Positions 43,606-52,778 of a stretch of 63,628 nucleotides of DNA are shown one piece after another. Source of the stretch: Fontibacterium sp038145245. GTDB lineage: Bacteria > Pseudomonadota > Alphaproteobacteria > Pelagibacterales > Pelagibacteraceae. The notes under the pieces are model-generated. The model worked only from the letters and a program-made list of their open reading frames with translations. It was not told the DNA's origin and did not search any database. Within the stretch, counting starts at the first letter, position 1, and every line of letters begins with the position of its first letter. Both the position numbers and the translations under genes were made by a program. Where the stretch lies: assembly GCA_038145245.1 (NCBI GenBank), contig JAYQPI010000003.1:1-63628 (forward strand). Direction: 5' to 3'.

Positions 43606-44796
43606 TTGAAAAAATTTAATTCTGTTTCTGATTTAGTCAGAGATCTTCAACCAGTAAACCCTGTATATTGTATTCGGCCAGAGAGTATAAAACTGGCTTG
43701 TAATTTTTTTGTAAATAATTTTCCGGGGAAACCCCTATATGCTGTAAAAACAAATCCTCATAAAAGTGTTATCAAACACATCTATCAAAATGGAATCACA
43801 AATTTTGATGTAGCCTCTATAGAAGAAATTAAATTAGTTAAGTCGATTGCAAAAGATGCAAAGCTTTATTTCATGCACACTGTAAAAAATAGAAAGAGTA
43901 TTGAAGAAGCATATTTTAATTACAATGTAAGAGATTTTTCTTTTGATACAAAAGATGAGTTAATTAAAATTTTTGAAGCAACAAAAGATGCAAAAGATTT
44001 AACTTTATATCTAAGAATATTTGTTTCTAATGAGCATTCTGAAATTGATCTTTCTAAAAAATTTGGAGCATCTCCTGCTGAAGCTATTAATTTAATAAAA
44101 TTAGTAAGACCACTTGTTAAAAAACTAGGTGTAAGTTTTCATGTTGGATCACAATGTATGCACCCTGTGTCTTATTCAAAAGGAATCAAAGAAATTGGAA
44201 ATATAATTTTAAAATCAGGAATTACTCCTGATATTATAAATGTTGGCGGAGGATTCCCGTCCAAATACCCAGATCTATATCCTCAACCATTAGAAAACTA
44301 TATGGAAGAAATTAAAAAAGCTGTAAACAAATTAAATTTACCTAAACAACCTGAATTAATTTGTGAACCTGGAAGAGCTATCGTTGCAGAAAGCGGTTCT
44401 ACTATTGTTAAAGTTGAGCTTAGAAAAAAACAAAGTTTATATATTAATGACGGAACATACGGATCTTTGTTTGACGCTGGCTTTCCAAATTTCATTTTTC
44501 CAACAAAAGTGGTTGATACTGGAAAAGATTTAAGCAGACGCTTAACTCCTTTTAATTTCTACGGACCTACATGCGATAGTATGGATTTTATGAAAGGTCC
44601 TTACATGTTGCCAAATAATTTAAAAGAAGGTGATTATATAGAAATTGGTCAATTAGGTAGTTATGGCTTAACTTTCAGAACTAAATTTAACGGTTTTTAC
44701 TCAGATGACATTTTCGAGATCGAAGACAAACCAATAATGTCCGTTTATCAAAATGAACAAGATGAGGAATACAAAAGCAATTATCTTGTTGCTTAA
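43606..44796 (+). CDS. ornithine/basic amino acid decarboxylase (alanine racemase fold)
   Basis: A 396-residue PLP decarboxylase of the eukaryote-like ODC group. The PLP lysine is K48 in LYAVKTNP, HVGSQ and VGGGFPSKYP are phosphate-loop motifs, CEPGRAIVAESG is conserved, and NDGTYGS (281-287) and GPTCDSMD (Cys323, Asp324) complete the site. The start is TTG at 43606 with AAAGGA 11 bases before it. It is the first gene of the operon with a DHS-like enzyme, aguB and aguA. Ornithine, lysine or arginine could be the substrate. Overlaps the next start as TAATG. Confidence 0.85.
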   Translation: MKKFNSVSDLVRDLQPVNPVYCIRPESIKLACNFFVNNFPGKPLYAVKTNPHKSVIKHIYQNGITNFDVASIEEIKLVKSIAKDAKLYFMHTVKNRKSIEEAYFNYNVRDFSFDTKDELIKIFEATKDAKDLTLYLRIFVSNEHSEIDLSKKFGASPAEAINLIKLVRPLVKKLGVSFHVGSQCMHPVSYSKGIKEIGNIILKSGITPDIINVGGGFPSKYPDLYPQPLENYMEEIKKAVNKLNLPKQPELICEPGRAIVAESGSTIVKVELRKKQSLYINDGTYGSLFDAGFPNFIFPTKVVDTGKDLSRRLTPFNFYGPTCDSMDFMKGPYMLPNNLKEGDYIEIGQLGSYGLTFRTKFNGFYSDDIFEIEDKPIMSVYQNEQDEEYKSNYLVA

Positions 44797-45842
44797 TGAG
44801 CAAATCGTCAAATCCAACTATAGGTCACAACAAATCCAGCTTTTTAAATAAAGCAATAGAACACATAGACATTACCTCTTTTGATGCAAGACCAATCATT
44901 GATGGTATGTCTAAAATGTCTTTTACATCAAGAGAAACAGCTAATGCAGCGCAAATTTATAACGAAATGTTAAATGATAAAAACTGTACTATTTTCTTAA
45001 CTTTGGCTGGTTCAACTTCTGCTGCAGGATGTATGAAAGTTTATGCTGATTTAGTTAAAAATAACATGGTCGATGCTATCGTTTCAACTGGGGCATCCAT
45101 TGTTGATATGGATTTTTTTGAAGCTCTTGGCTTTAAGCACTATCAAGGGTCTCAATTCCAAAACGACAATATATTGAGAGAACACTATATTGATAGAATA
45201 TATGATACATATATTGATGAGGATCAACTTCAAGCGTGTGATAAAACAGTTGGTGAAATAGCAGATCAATTAGAACCTAGACCCTATACTTCTCGTGAGT
45301 TTATAAAAGAAATGGGAAAATATTTAACAAAAAATTCGAAGAAAAAAGAATCTTTGATTCAACTTGCCTACGAAAATGATGTACCAATATTCTGCCCTGC
45401 ATTTACAGATTCTAGCGCTGGATTTGGTTTAGTAATGCATCAAGAAAGAAATCCTAAAAAACATTTAACAATTGACTCTGTAAGAGATTTTAGAGAACTT
45501 ACAGAAATTAAAATTAAATCAAAAACTTCGGGTTTATTAATGATCGGTGGTGGCGTTCCTAAGAACTATATTCAAGACACAGTAATCTGTGCTGAACTTC
45601 TAGGAAAAGAAGTTGATATGCACAAATATGCTATACAAATTACTGTTGCTGACGTTAGAGATGGAGCGTGCAGTTCTTCTACATTAAAAGAAGCAAGTTC
45701 ATGGGGTAAAGTAGATACAGCGAGAGAACAAATGGTTTTTGCTGAAGCAACTAGTGTTATACCTTTAATAGCAAGCGATGCATTTCATAGAGGCTACTGG
45801 AAGAATAGACCAAAAAGGAGTTTTTCTAAATTATTTAAATAA
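44796..45842 (+). CDS. deoxyhypusine synthase-like enzyme, probably homospermidine synthase
   Basis: A 348-residue NAD-dependent aminobutyl transferase homologue. TLAGSTSAAGC, IVSTGASIVDMDF, FCPAFTDSSAGFG and LMIGGGVPKNYI are the NAD and spermidine sites, and the catalytic lysine is K305 in EASSWGKVD, corresponding to human Lys329 (EAVSWGKI). Bacteria have no eIF5A to modify, so transfer to putrescine, giving homospermidine (or spermidine rearrangement), is the likely reaction. It sits in a polyamine operon, which supports this. Confidence 0.85.
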   Translation: MSKSSNPTIGHNKSSFLNKAIEHIDITSFDARPIIDGMSKMSFTSRETANAAQIYNEMLNDKNCTIFLTLAGSTSAAGCMKVYADLVKNNMVDAIVSTGASIVDMDFFEALGFKHYQGSQFQNDNILREHYIDRIYDTYIDEDQLQACDKTVGEIADQLEPRPYTSREFIKEMGKYLTKNSKKKESLIQLAYENDVPIFCPAFTDSSAGFGLVMHQERNPKKHLTIDSVRDFRELTEIKIKSKTSGLLMIGGGVPKNYIQDTVICAELLGKEVDMHKYAIQITVADVRDGACSSSTLKEASSWGKVDTAREQMVFAEATSVIPLIASDAFHRGYWKNRPKRSFSKLFK

Positions 45843-45845
45843 AAG

Positions 45846-46727
45846 ATGTCTTCACTAACTAAAGTAGCTTTGGTGCAGATGAAGATGGACGATGATCCAG
45901 AAAAGAATCTCTCTAAAGCCATTGAAAAAATTAAATTAGCAAAAAAAAAGGGGGCACAAATTGTTTGTTTACCCGAGCTATTTCTAACTCATTATTTTTG
46001 CCAAGAAGAAAATCACGATAACTTTGCGATAGCAGAAAAAATACCTGGGAAGACTACTGATATATTATGCGAATTAGCAAAAAAAATAAGTGTAATAATA
46101 ATTGTTCCACTTTTTGAAAAGAAAGTTTCAGGTCTCTATCATAACTCATGCGTTGTGATTGATGAAAAAGGAAAGATTTTTGGTCATTACAGAAAAATGC
46201 ACATCCCTGATGATCCTCAATATTATGAAAAATTTTATTTCACACCAGGGGATTTAGGTTTTAAAAGTTTCAATACAAAACATGGTACAATTGGAACTTT
46301 AATATGCTGGGATCAATGGTTTCCAGAAGCTGCGCGCCTAACGGCTTTAAAAGGTGCAGAAATTATATTTTATCCAACAGCAATAGGATGGCATTTACGT
46401 GAAAAAAAAGAGTTTGGTAAATCACAATTAAATGCATGGCTTACAATTCAAAGATCACACGCTATAGCAAATGGTGTATTTGTTGTTTCTGTTAACAGAG
46501 TAGGTATTGAAGGCAAAAAAGATAAATCTATAGAATTTTGGGGTAATTCAATCGTTTTTGACCCTAATGGAAATATTATTGCTGAGGCTAGTAACAACAA
46601 GGAAGAGATTATTATCACTAACATTGATCTGAGCAAAGTTGAGAAAGTAAGACAGCATTGGCCTTTCCTAAGAGATAGAAGAATTGATCAATATCACGGT
46701 CTATTAAAAAATCCTTCCGATGAATGA
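45846..46727 (+). CDS. aguB: N-carbamoylputrescine amidase
   Basis: A 293-residue nitrilase-family hydrolase turning N-carbamoylputrescine into putrescine, CO2 and ammonia. The Glu-Lys-Cys triad is in CLPELFLTHYFCQ, YRKMHIPDDP and LICWDQWFPEAAR. FYPTAIGWH and RSHAIANGVFVVSVNR are typical of AguB. The end overlaps aguA by 8 bases. Confidence 0.95.
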   Translation: MSSLTKVALVQMKMDDDPEKNLSKAIEKIKLAKKKGAQIVCLPELFLTHYFCQEENHDNFAIAEKIPGKTTDILCELAKKISVIIIVPLFEKKVSGLYHNSCVVIDEKGKIFGHYRKMHIPDDPQYYEKFYFTPGDLGFKSFNTKHGTIGTLICWDQWFPEAARLTALKGAEIIFYPTAIGWHLREKKEFGKSQLNAWLTIQRSHAIANGVFVVSVNRVGIEGKKDKSIEFWGNSIVFDPNGNIIAEASNNKEEIIITNIDLSKVEKVRQHWPFLRDRRIDQYHGLLKNPSDE

Positions 46728-47790
46728 AAATCTGGCATCCTTGGGTTATAGAATGCCAGCAGAGTGGGAAAAGCAAAGCTCTACATGGTTAGCATGGCCA
46801 CATAATAAAAATGACTGGCCTAATAAATTTGAAAATATTCCATCAACTTTTGCAAAAATAGCTTCAGCATTATCTAAAGTTCAAAACGTTGATATTTTAA
46901 TTCAATCAAGATCAGTTAAAAATAATATTAAGAAAATTTTAATTAAAGAAAGAACGAACCTTAATAAAATTAATTTTCATATTATTAAGACAAATAGAGT
47001 TTGGACTAGAGATACTGGACCTATTTTTCTAGTAAACGATCTTTTAAAAAAAAAGATTATGACTAATTTTCATTTCAATGCGTGGGCAAAATATAAAGAT
47101 TACAATTTTGACAATAATATTAAGCCGCAAATAGCAAAAATTAAAAATATAGATTTAATAGACGTAAAAGCAAAAATTAAAAATAAAATTAAAGATGTTA
47201 TATTGGAAGGTGGGGCAATTGATGTGAATGGAAAAGGAACATTAATCGCAACAAAAGAATGTTTATTAAGCAAAGTTCAAGAAAGAAATCCTGGATTAAG
47301 TAGAGAAAGACTAGAAACAATCTTAAGCGAAAGTTTAAGTATAAAAAATTTTATATGGCTTAATAAGGGTATCGTTGGTGATGATACTCATGGTCATATC
47401 GATGACATCACAAGATTTTTTGATGATGACAAAATATTTACAGCAATGGAATATAAAAAAAGTGACGAAAATTACTCAGCTTTAAATGAAAATTTAAAAA
47501 TCTTAAAAAAATCTAGAAATCATTTAGGTAAACAAAATACAATTGTAGAAATACCTATGCCATCACCTTTAATTATTGAAGACACAAGAGTGCCTGCTAG
47601 CTACTTAAATTTTTATATAGCAAATAAAATTGTGTTACTTCCAATCTTTGAAGATAAAAATGACGATAAAGCTTTTCAGATTTTGGAAAAGCATTTTAAA
47701 AATAGAAAAATTGTTCCAATTAATTGCCGTGATCTTATTTGGGGATTTGGAGCAATTCATTGCATGACTCAACAAGAGCCAGCTATATAA
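46720..47790 (+). CDS. aguA: agmatine deiminase
   Basis: A 356-residue guanidine-modifying enzyme turning agmatine into N-carbamoylputrescine and ammonia. MPAEWEKQSSTWLAWPHNKNDWP (key part STWLAWPHN), NRVWTRDTGPIFLV, LEGGAIDVNGKGT, GDDTHGHIDDITRF and the catalytic cysteine in FGAIHCMTQQEPA are all present. Its stop overlaps the convergent regB stop by 8 bases. Its presence means agmatine is expected in the cell, so an arginine decarboxylase must exist somewhere. Confidence 0.96.
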   Translation: MNENLASLGYRMPAEWEKQSSTWLAWPHNKNDWPNKFENIPSTFAKIASALSKVQNVDILIQSRSVKNNIKKILIKERTNLNKINFHIIKTNRVWTRDTGPIFLVNDLLKKKIMTNFHFNAWAKYKDYNFDNNIKPQIAKIKNIDLIDVKAKIKNKIKDVILEGGAIDVNGKGTLIATKECLLSKVQERNPGLSRERLETILSESLSIKNFIWLNKGIVGDDTHGHIDDITRFFDDDKIFTAMEYKKSDENYSALNENLKILKKSRNHLGKQNTIVEIPMPSPLIIEDTRVPASYLNFYIANKIVLLPIFEDKNDDKAFQILEKHFKNRKIVPINCRDLIWGFGAIHCMTQQEPAI

Positions 47791-49075
47791 GCTTTAAATT
47801 AATTAAATCTTTTTTCTGCCAAGATATATCAACCGTGGCCCCTTTATCTTCTAAATTATAAAAATTAATAATTGCAGATAATCTTTCTAAAAAAACTTTT
47901 GCTATAAAAATACCAAGACCCAACCCCTCTTTATTATTACCAAGATCCTTTTTATTAATATAAGGATCTCCTAAAAATCCTAATATTTGCTTTGAAAAAC
48001 CTACTCCATCATCTTCTACTTTTATTCTCAACTCATCTTGATTAGATAATAGAAAAATCTCAACTTTATTTGATGAAAACTTTAATGCATTATCAATGAT
48101 ATTCTTAAGACTATAAATAATTTCAATTTTCTTTGTAATTAAATAATCTTTTTTATAGTTTTCTTCATTAATAATTATTTTTTTCTTACTTAAATCTTTA
48201 AATGAATCCACAATCTCATGAATAATAATTTTAAATGATGCTTTATCAAAAAATTTATCTTCTTTTTCAGAATAGGGATTTTTTGATATCTGCTTTAATA
48301 TATCGCTACATCTTTTAGATTGAGAAATAAGCAAATCTAAATCTTGATTAAACTTGTTATTTGATCCTATCTCTTTCTTTAACTCTTTAGCCACTAAAGA
48401 TATGGTATTTAAAGGCGTTCCCAATTCATGTGCTGCTGCTGCTGCTAGACCTCCTAAAGATTTCAATTCTTGCTCTCTTAAAAATATTTGTTGCAAAAAA
48501 TTAAATGCCTCATTTCTTTGTGCACTTTCTATTGCTAATCTTTGTGAATAAATAGCTAAAAATATTATTGTCGTACATAATGCCAATACTAATCCTAAAA
48601 TGTAAAATTTTGGAAAAAGATAATTATTTTCAAGTCCTGGTAATTCAAAATAAAAAAGAGATAAAATAATAATTAATACAATTGATAAAAAACCTATCAG
48701 AATACTGCTTCTTAAATTTAAAAATCCTGCAGCAATTGTAATTGGAGCAACAATTAATATTGAAAATGGATTTGTTAGCCCGCCAGTTAAAAATAGTAAT
48801 CCAAATAACTGAAACAAATCATAAAGGATGCTAAAAGTAGCTTGTTTATTAGACAATAGATCTGTTTTTTTTGATCTAATTTGGAGAACGATATTAAGAA
48901 AAGAAGAAAATAAAACTAATAAATAACAATACTCAATATTAAAAGTAAAATTAAAGTAAAAAAATACGATTGATATTGTTACAAACTGACCAAAAATTGC
49001 AACCCAACGAATATTAATTAGTGTTAAAAGTTTTATCTGATTATCATTTAGCTCTGGTAATTTTGCTAAATTCAT
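47783..49075 (-). CDS. regB: redox sensor kinase RegB (PrrB/ActS)
   Basis: A 430-residue membrane kinase with six helices (within 1-180). The quinone-binding heptapeptide GGLTNPF is at 98-104. The H-box AAAAHELGTPLNTISLVAKE has His216, and the redox-active cysteine is kept as Cys256 in SKRCSDILKQI. NIIDNALKFSS and EDDGVGFS, EGLGLGIFIAK form the ATP site. It begins 4 bases after gyrB and is thus likely transcribed from the dnaA-gyrB side. Confidence 0.95.
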   Translation of the reverse strand: MNLAKLPELNDNQIKLLTLINIRWVAIFGQFVTISIVFFYFNFTFNIEYCYLLVLFSSFLNIVLQIRSKKTDLLSNKQATFSILYDLFQLFGLLFLTGGLTNPFSILIVAPITIAAGFLNLRSSILIGFLSIVLIIILSLFYFELPGLENNYLFPKFYILGLVLALCTTIIFLAIYSQRLAIESAQRNEAFNFLQQIFLREQELKSLGGLAAAAAHELGTPLNTISLVAKELKKEIGSNNKFNQDLDLLISQSKRCSDILKQISKNPYSEKEDKFFDKASFKIIIHEIVDSFKDLSKKKIIINEENYKKDYLITKKIEIIYSLKNIIDNALKFSSNKVEIFLLSNQDELRIKVEDDGVGFSKQILGFLGDPYINKKDLGNNKEGLGLGIFIAKVFLERLSAIINFYNLEDKGATVDISWQKKDLINLKLI

Positions 49076-49079
49076 TAAA

Positions 49080-51632
49080 CTAGATATCTAGATTATTTAC
49101 ATTAATTGCGTTTTTATTAATAAAATCTTTTCTTGGAACAACATCTTCGCCCATTAAAATTTTGAAAATTTCTCTATCTCGATCACCTGGATTAGTAGTT
49201 TCATTATCAACATCATTTCCAGAATAATTTACTTTTAACAATGTATTGTTTTCTGGATTTAGAGTTGTTTCCCACAATTCTTCTGGGTTCATTTCTCCTA
49301 GTCCCTTAAATCGCTGTATAGAGATAGATTTTTTTCCTTCTTCTATTATTTTTTTTAGAAAATCTATTGGAGAATAAATATCGATTTTTTCATTAGCAGA
49401 ATTAATCATGTGGCAATTTTTTCTGAAAACTTTCAGCATATCACCTAATAGACTTAATTCTTCTACATGCTTGGTATTTAAAAAATCTAAACTTAATTTT
49501 TTAACAATAGTTTCTTCATAATATTTTTTTTCTAAAATAAATGAATTTTCTTTAAACGAACCTGTCCATAAATTATTTTCTGCATTATTACCAAATCTAT
49601 TTAAATATTCTGCTGCAGCTTGTATGGCGCCATTTTTTTTCTTACCATTAGAATCATCTCGAATTAAAAAATCTTTTTTATCTTTATAAAAACTTCCAAC
49701 GACAGTTAGAGCTTCGACTAACTCTTTATCAAAATCTTTTCCTAAATTTTTTACTCTTGAATCAAATCTTCTGCAGTATTCTATGATCTCATCGAAATTT
49801 TCTTCTTTTACTTTTCCATTTTCTTCTGAGAAAAATTTAATATTATCTTTGGCTGTATCAATAGTGATATCAAAAAGATCTTCATCGTTTTTGATGTAAG
49901 AGATTTTTTTTCCTACTTTGATTTTATATAAAGGTGGTTGCGCTATATAAATTTTTCCATTTTTAATAAGTTCATTAAATGGTTCATTATTAAAAAAAGT
50001 TAATAATAAAGTTCTTATATGAGATCCGTCGACATCCGCATCGGTCATAATAATAATCTTTCCATATCTTAATTTCTCTAAACTAAAATCATCAAATCCA
50101 GTACCAATAGCGTTAATTAAAGTTATAATTTCGTTTGAAGAAAGCATCTTGGCATAAACCTTTTTTGCCTCTGCAGGATCTAACTTGCTTGACCCGTTAT
50201 TTTTTGAATCAACATAGGTATTTAAAATCTTTCCTCTTAAAGGCAAAACCGCCTGAAATTCCCTATTTCTTGCCTGTTTAGCAGATCCACCCGCTGAATC
50301 CCCCTCTACTATAAATAATTCGGCTTTATCTTTATCCTTTGTCTGACAATCGGCCAATTTACCTGGCAAACTAGAAATATCTAATGCGCTTTTTCTTCTA
50401 ACACTCTCTCTCGCTTTTCTAGCAAGTTCTCTGGCTAGAGCGGCTTGTGAGATTTTATTTACAAGGGCTTTTGTAATTTTATTATTTTGATCAAACCAGA
50501 CTTCAAGTTTTTCATTAACTATTCCTTCTACTACTGGACGGACTTCTGATGAAACTAATTTTTCTTTAGTTTGGGATGAAAATTTAGGATCCTTAACTTT
50601 TACTGATATTATTGCAGTCAATCCTTCTCTGACATCGTCTCCAGTTACAGAAATTTTTTCTTTCTTTAAAATGCTATTATCGACAACATATTTATTTATA
50701 GTTCTTGTTAATGCATTTCTAAAACCAACTAAATGTGTTCCGCCATCTTTTTGCGGTATGTTATTTGTAAAAGTTACAATTTGTTCTTGGTAACCGGCAT
50801 TCCAAACCAGAGCCACTTCTAATTGAATGTCATTCTTACTTCCTGAAATATATATTGGTTTTGTAAAAAGATTTTCACCCGTTTCTGACTTAAGCTTTTC
50901 TTTATTTTTATCAAAATCAATTACAAATTCTGCAATACCGCCATCAAACTTATATTCAGATCTTTTTACTTTTTCTTCTCGCTTATCTTCTAGAATAATT
51001 TGAATACTCTTATTAAGGTAGGCTAATTCTTTAATTCTTTTTTTTAAAATATTGATATCGAATACTGTGGTAGTAAATATTTTTTTTGAAGGCAAAAAAG
51101 TTACTGAGGTACCATTTGCTTTCTTCGCATCACCAATTTGCTTTAAAGATTTTATAGTAACTCCATCTTTAAATTCTGCGAGATATTCTTTATTTTTTCT
51201 AAAAATATTTAATTTTAAATTTTCAGACAAAGCATTCACCACGGAAACTCCTACTCCATGTAATCCACCTGAAATTTTATATGAATCGTGATCAAATTTT
51301 CCACCAGAATGTAACTGGGTCATAATTACTTCTGCCGCAGATATTCCTTCTTCTTTATGCATATCAACGGGTATACCTCTTCCATTATCTTCAACAGTAA
51401 CACTTTGATCTTTATTTAATGAAACATAAATTTCATTACAGTGACCTGCTAAAGCTTCATCTATAGAGTTATCAATGACTTCAAAAACCATATGGTGCAG
51501 ACCAGTGCCATCATCTGTGTCACCAATATACATTCCCGGTCTTTTTCTAACCGCATCTAAGCCTTTTAAAACTTTAATTGAGTCTGCTTCGTATGAATTA
51601 TTTTGAGGTTTTTTTTGTAAATTTTCTGGCAT
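49080..51632 (-). CDS. gyrB: DNA gyrase subunit B
   Basis: An 850-residue type II topoisomerase subunit. The GHKL ATPase has EVIDNSIDEALAGHC and KISGGLHGVGVSVVNALS. The TOPRIM domain has FIVEGDSAGGSAKQARNR and IIMTDADVDGSHIRTLLL, and QRFKGLGEMNPEELWETT ends the usual pattern. The insert between (about 580-730) is longer than in short GyrB forms. It follows recF by 62 bases. Confidence 0.97.
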   Translation of the reverse strand: MPENLQKKPQNNSYEADSIKVLKGLDAVRKRPGMYIGDTDDGTGLHHMVFEVIDNSIDEALAGHCNEIYVSLNKDQSVTVEDNGRGIPVDMHKEEGISAAEVIMTQLHSGGKFDHDSYKISGGLHGVGVSVVNALSENLKLNIFRKNKEYLAEFKDGVTIKSLKQIGDAKKANGTSVTFLPSKKIFTTTVFDINILKKRIKELAYLNKSIQIILEDKREEKVKRSEYKFDGGIAEFVIDFDKNKEKLKSETGENLFTKPIYISGSKNDIQLEVALVWNAGYQEQIVTFTNNIPQKDGGTHLVGFRNALTRTINKYVVDNSILKKEKISVTGDDVREGLTAIISVKVKDPKFSSQTKEKLVSSEVRPVVEGIVNEKLEVWFDQNNKITKALVNKISQAALARELARKARESVRRKSALDISSLPGKLADCQTKDKDKAELFIVEGDSAGGSAKQARNREFQAVLPLRGKILNTYVDSKNNGSSKLDPAEAKKVYAKMLSSNEIITLINAIGTGFDDFSLEKLRYGKIIIMTDADVDGSHIRTLLLTFFNNEPFNELIKNGKIYIAQPPLYKIKVGKKISYIKNDEDLFDITIDTAKDNIKFFSEENGKVKEENFDEIIEYCRRFDSRVKNLGKDFDKELVEALTVVGSFYKDKKDFLIRDDSNGKKKNGAIQAAAEYLNRFGNNAENNLWTGSFKENSFILEKKYYEETIVKKLSLDFLNTKHVEELSLLGDMLKVFRKNCHMINSANEKIDIYSPIDFLKKIIEEGKKSISIQRFKGLGEMNPEELWETTLNPENNTLLKVNYSGNDVDNETTNPGDRDREIFKILMGEDVVPRKDFINKNAINVNNLDI

Positions 51633-51694
51633 TTATGAATTTTTTTTGAAGCCTTTTATAACATTTTTTACCCCTAATTAAGACAAGGTAATTG

Positions 51695-52774
51695 TTATAA
51701 TTTTACAAAAAATGCTTTATTTTCAATAGTTTGGAACTGTTGTATATTGTTTCCTGTATACCAAGTTTGCATCCCTATTTTTGCAATTTCATTGAAAAAA
51801 AGTTCAAGATTTTTGCCATCAATATGGGACACAATTTCATCAAATAAAAGTATCGAATTTATATTTTTAGATTTCATTAACAAAATAAATGCCAATATTA
51901 ATGATATTAATATTTTTTTTTGCTCACCTGTTGAACAAAAGTCAGAATTTAATTTGGTTTCCTCATTAAAAAATTCAAAAATATCAAACTGCGGACCTAC
52001 ACTATTTCTTTTTATTATTTGATCAATCTCACGTTTTTCAAAATATTTATTTTCAAAAAATTTATAAAAGTCTTTTTTGCTTATATTTTGATCTAAATCA
52101 TAAGAATTTTTTATATTTAATTTAATTTTTAAAAAATTATTTAATTTTTTTGAAATAATATTATTAATATCTTTAATAAACACTCTTCTATAGGTAAAAA
52201 TATTCCACAATTCATTTATCATTTTCTTTTCTAAAATATTCAACCATTGTAAATCTTGATTTTCTTTTAATAATTGAATTCTCTCTTCTGAAATTTTTTT
52301 AAAGTTACCTAAATTTTTTTTATAATCTAAATTGTAATTAGAAATAATTTTGTCTAGAAATTTTCTTTTAATACTATCTCCTTCATACATAATTTTATCC
52401 ATTTGAGGAGTTAACCAAGTAAAATTTATATTCTTGAAGACTTCAGTTAAGCTGGATTTGTTATTATCAATATTTAAATATTTTTTTACTTTATCTTCTT
52501 TTGATTCAAAAATTACGTCGACTTTGTAATCTTTTTTTTCATAACTAATAATTGTGGAAATAACTGTTTTGTCTTTAGAATCTTTTTTTATACAGTCCTC
52601 TATTAATGTTCCCCTAATTCCTTTTTTATCTGCAATGAGTGACATAGCCTCTAGTATGTTGGTTTTGCCACTACCATTTGGACCAATAATGCAAATGATC
52701 GGATGATTAGTTTTGAGCTCGGTAAAAGAATGTGATCTAAAATTCTGTAATTTTATATCTTTAATCAGGAACAT
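51695..52774 (-). CDS. recF: DNA replication and repair protein RecF
   Basis: A 359-residue SMC-like ATPase that helps load RecA at gapped DNA. LQNFRSHSFTEL and GPNGSGKTNILEAMSL (Walker A, about 31-46) open it, FCSTGEQKKILISLILA is the signature, and ILLFDEIVSHIDGKN is Walker B. It lies 4 bases after dnaN in the conserved dnaA-dnaN-recF-gyrB order. Confidence 0.95.
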   Translation of the reverse strand: MFLIKDIKLQNFRSHSFTELKTNHPIICIIGPNGSGKTNILEAMSLIADKKGIRGTLIEDCIKKDSKDKTVISTIISYEKKDYKVDVIFESKEDKVKKYLNIDNNKSSLTEVFKNINFTWLTPQMDKIMYEGDSIKRKFLDKIISNYNLDYKKNLGNFKKISEERIQLLKENQDLQWLNILEKKMINELWNIFTYRRVFIKDINNIISKKLNNFLKIKLNIKNSYDLDQNISKKDFYKFFENKYFEKREIDQIIKRNSVGPQFDIFEFFNEETKLNSDFCSTGEQKKILISLILAFILLMKSKNINSILLFDEIVSHIDGKNLELFFNEIAKIGMQTWYTGNNIQQFQTIENKAFFVKL

Positions 52775-52778
52775 TTAA

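Noticed and set aside
49600..50060. GyrB insert taken as a possible domain acquisition
   Set aside because: Several GyrB groups carry an insert in the TOPRIM region, and codon use looks like the rest of the gene.
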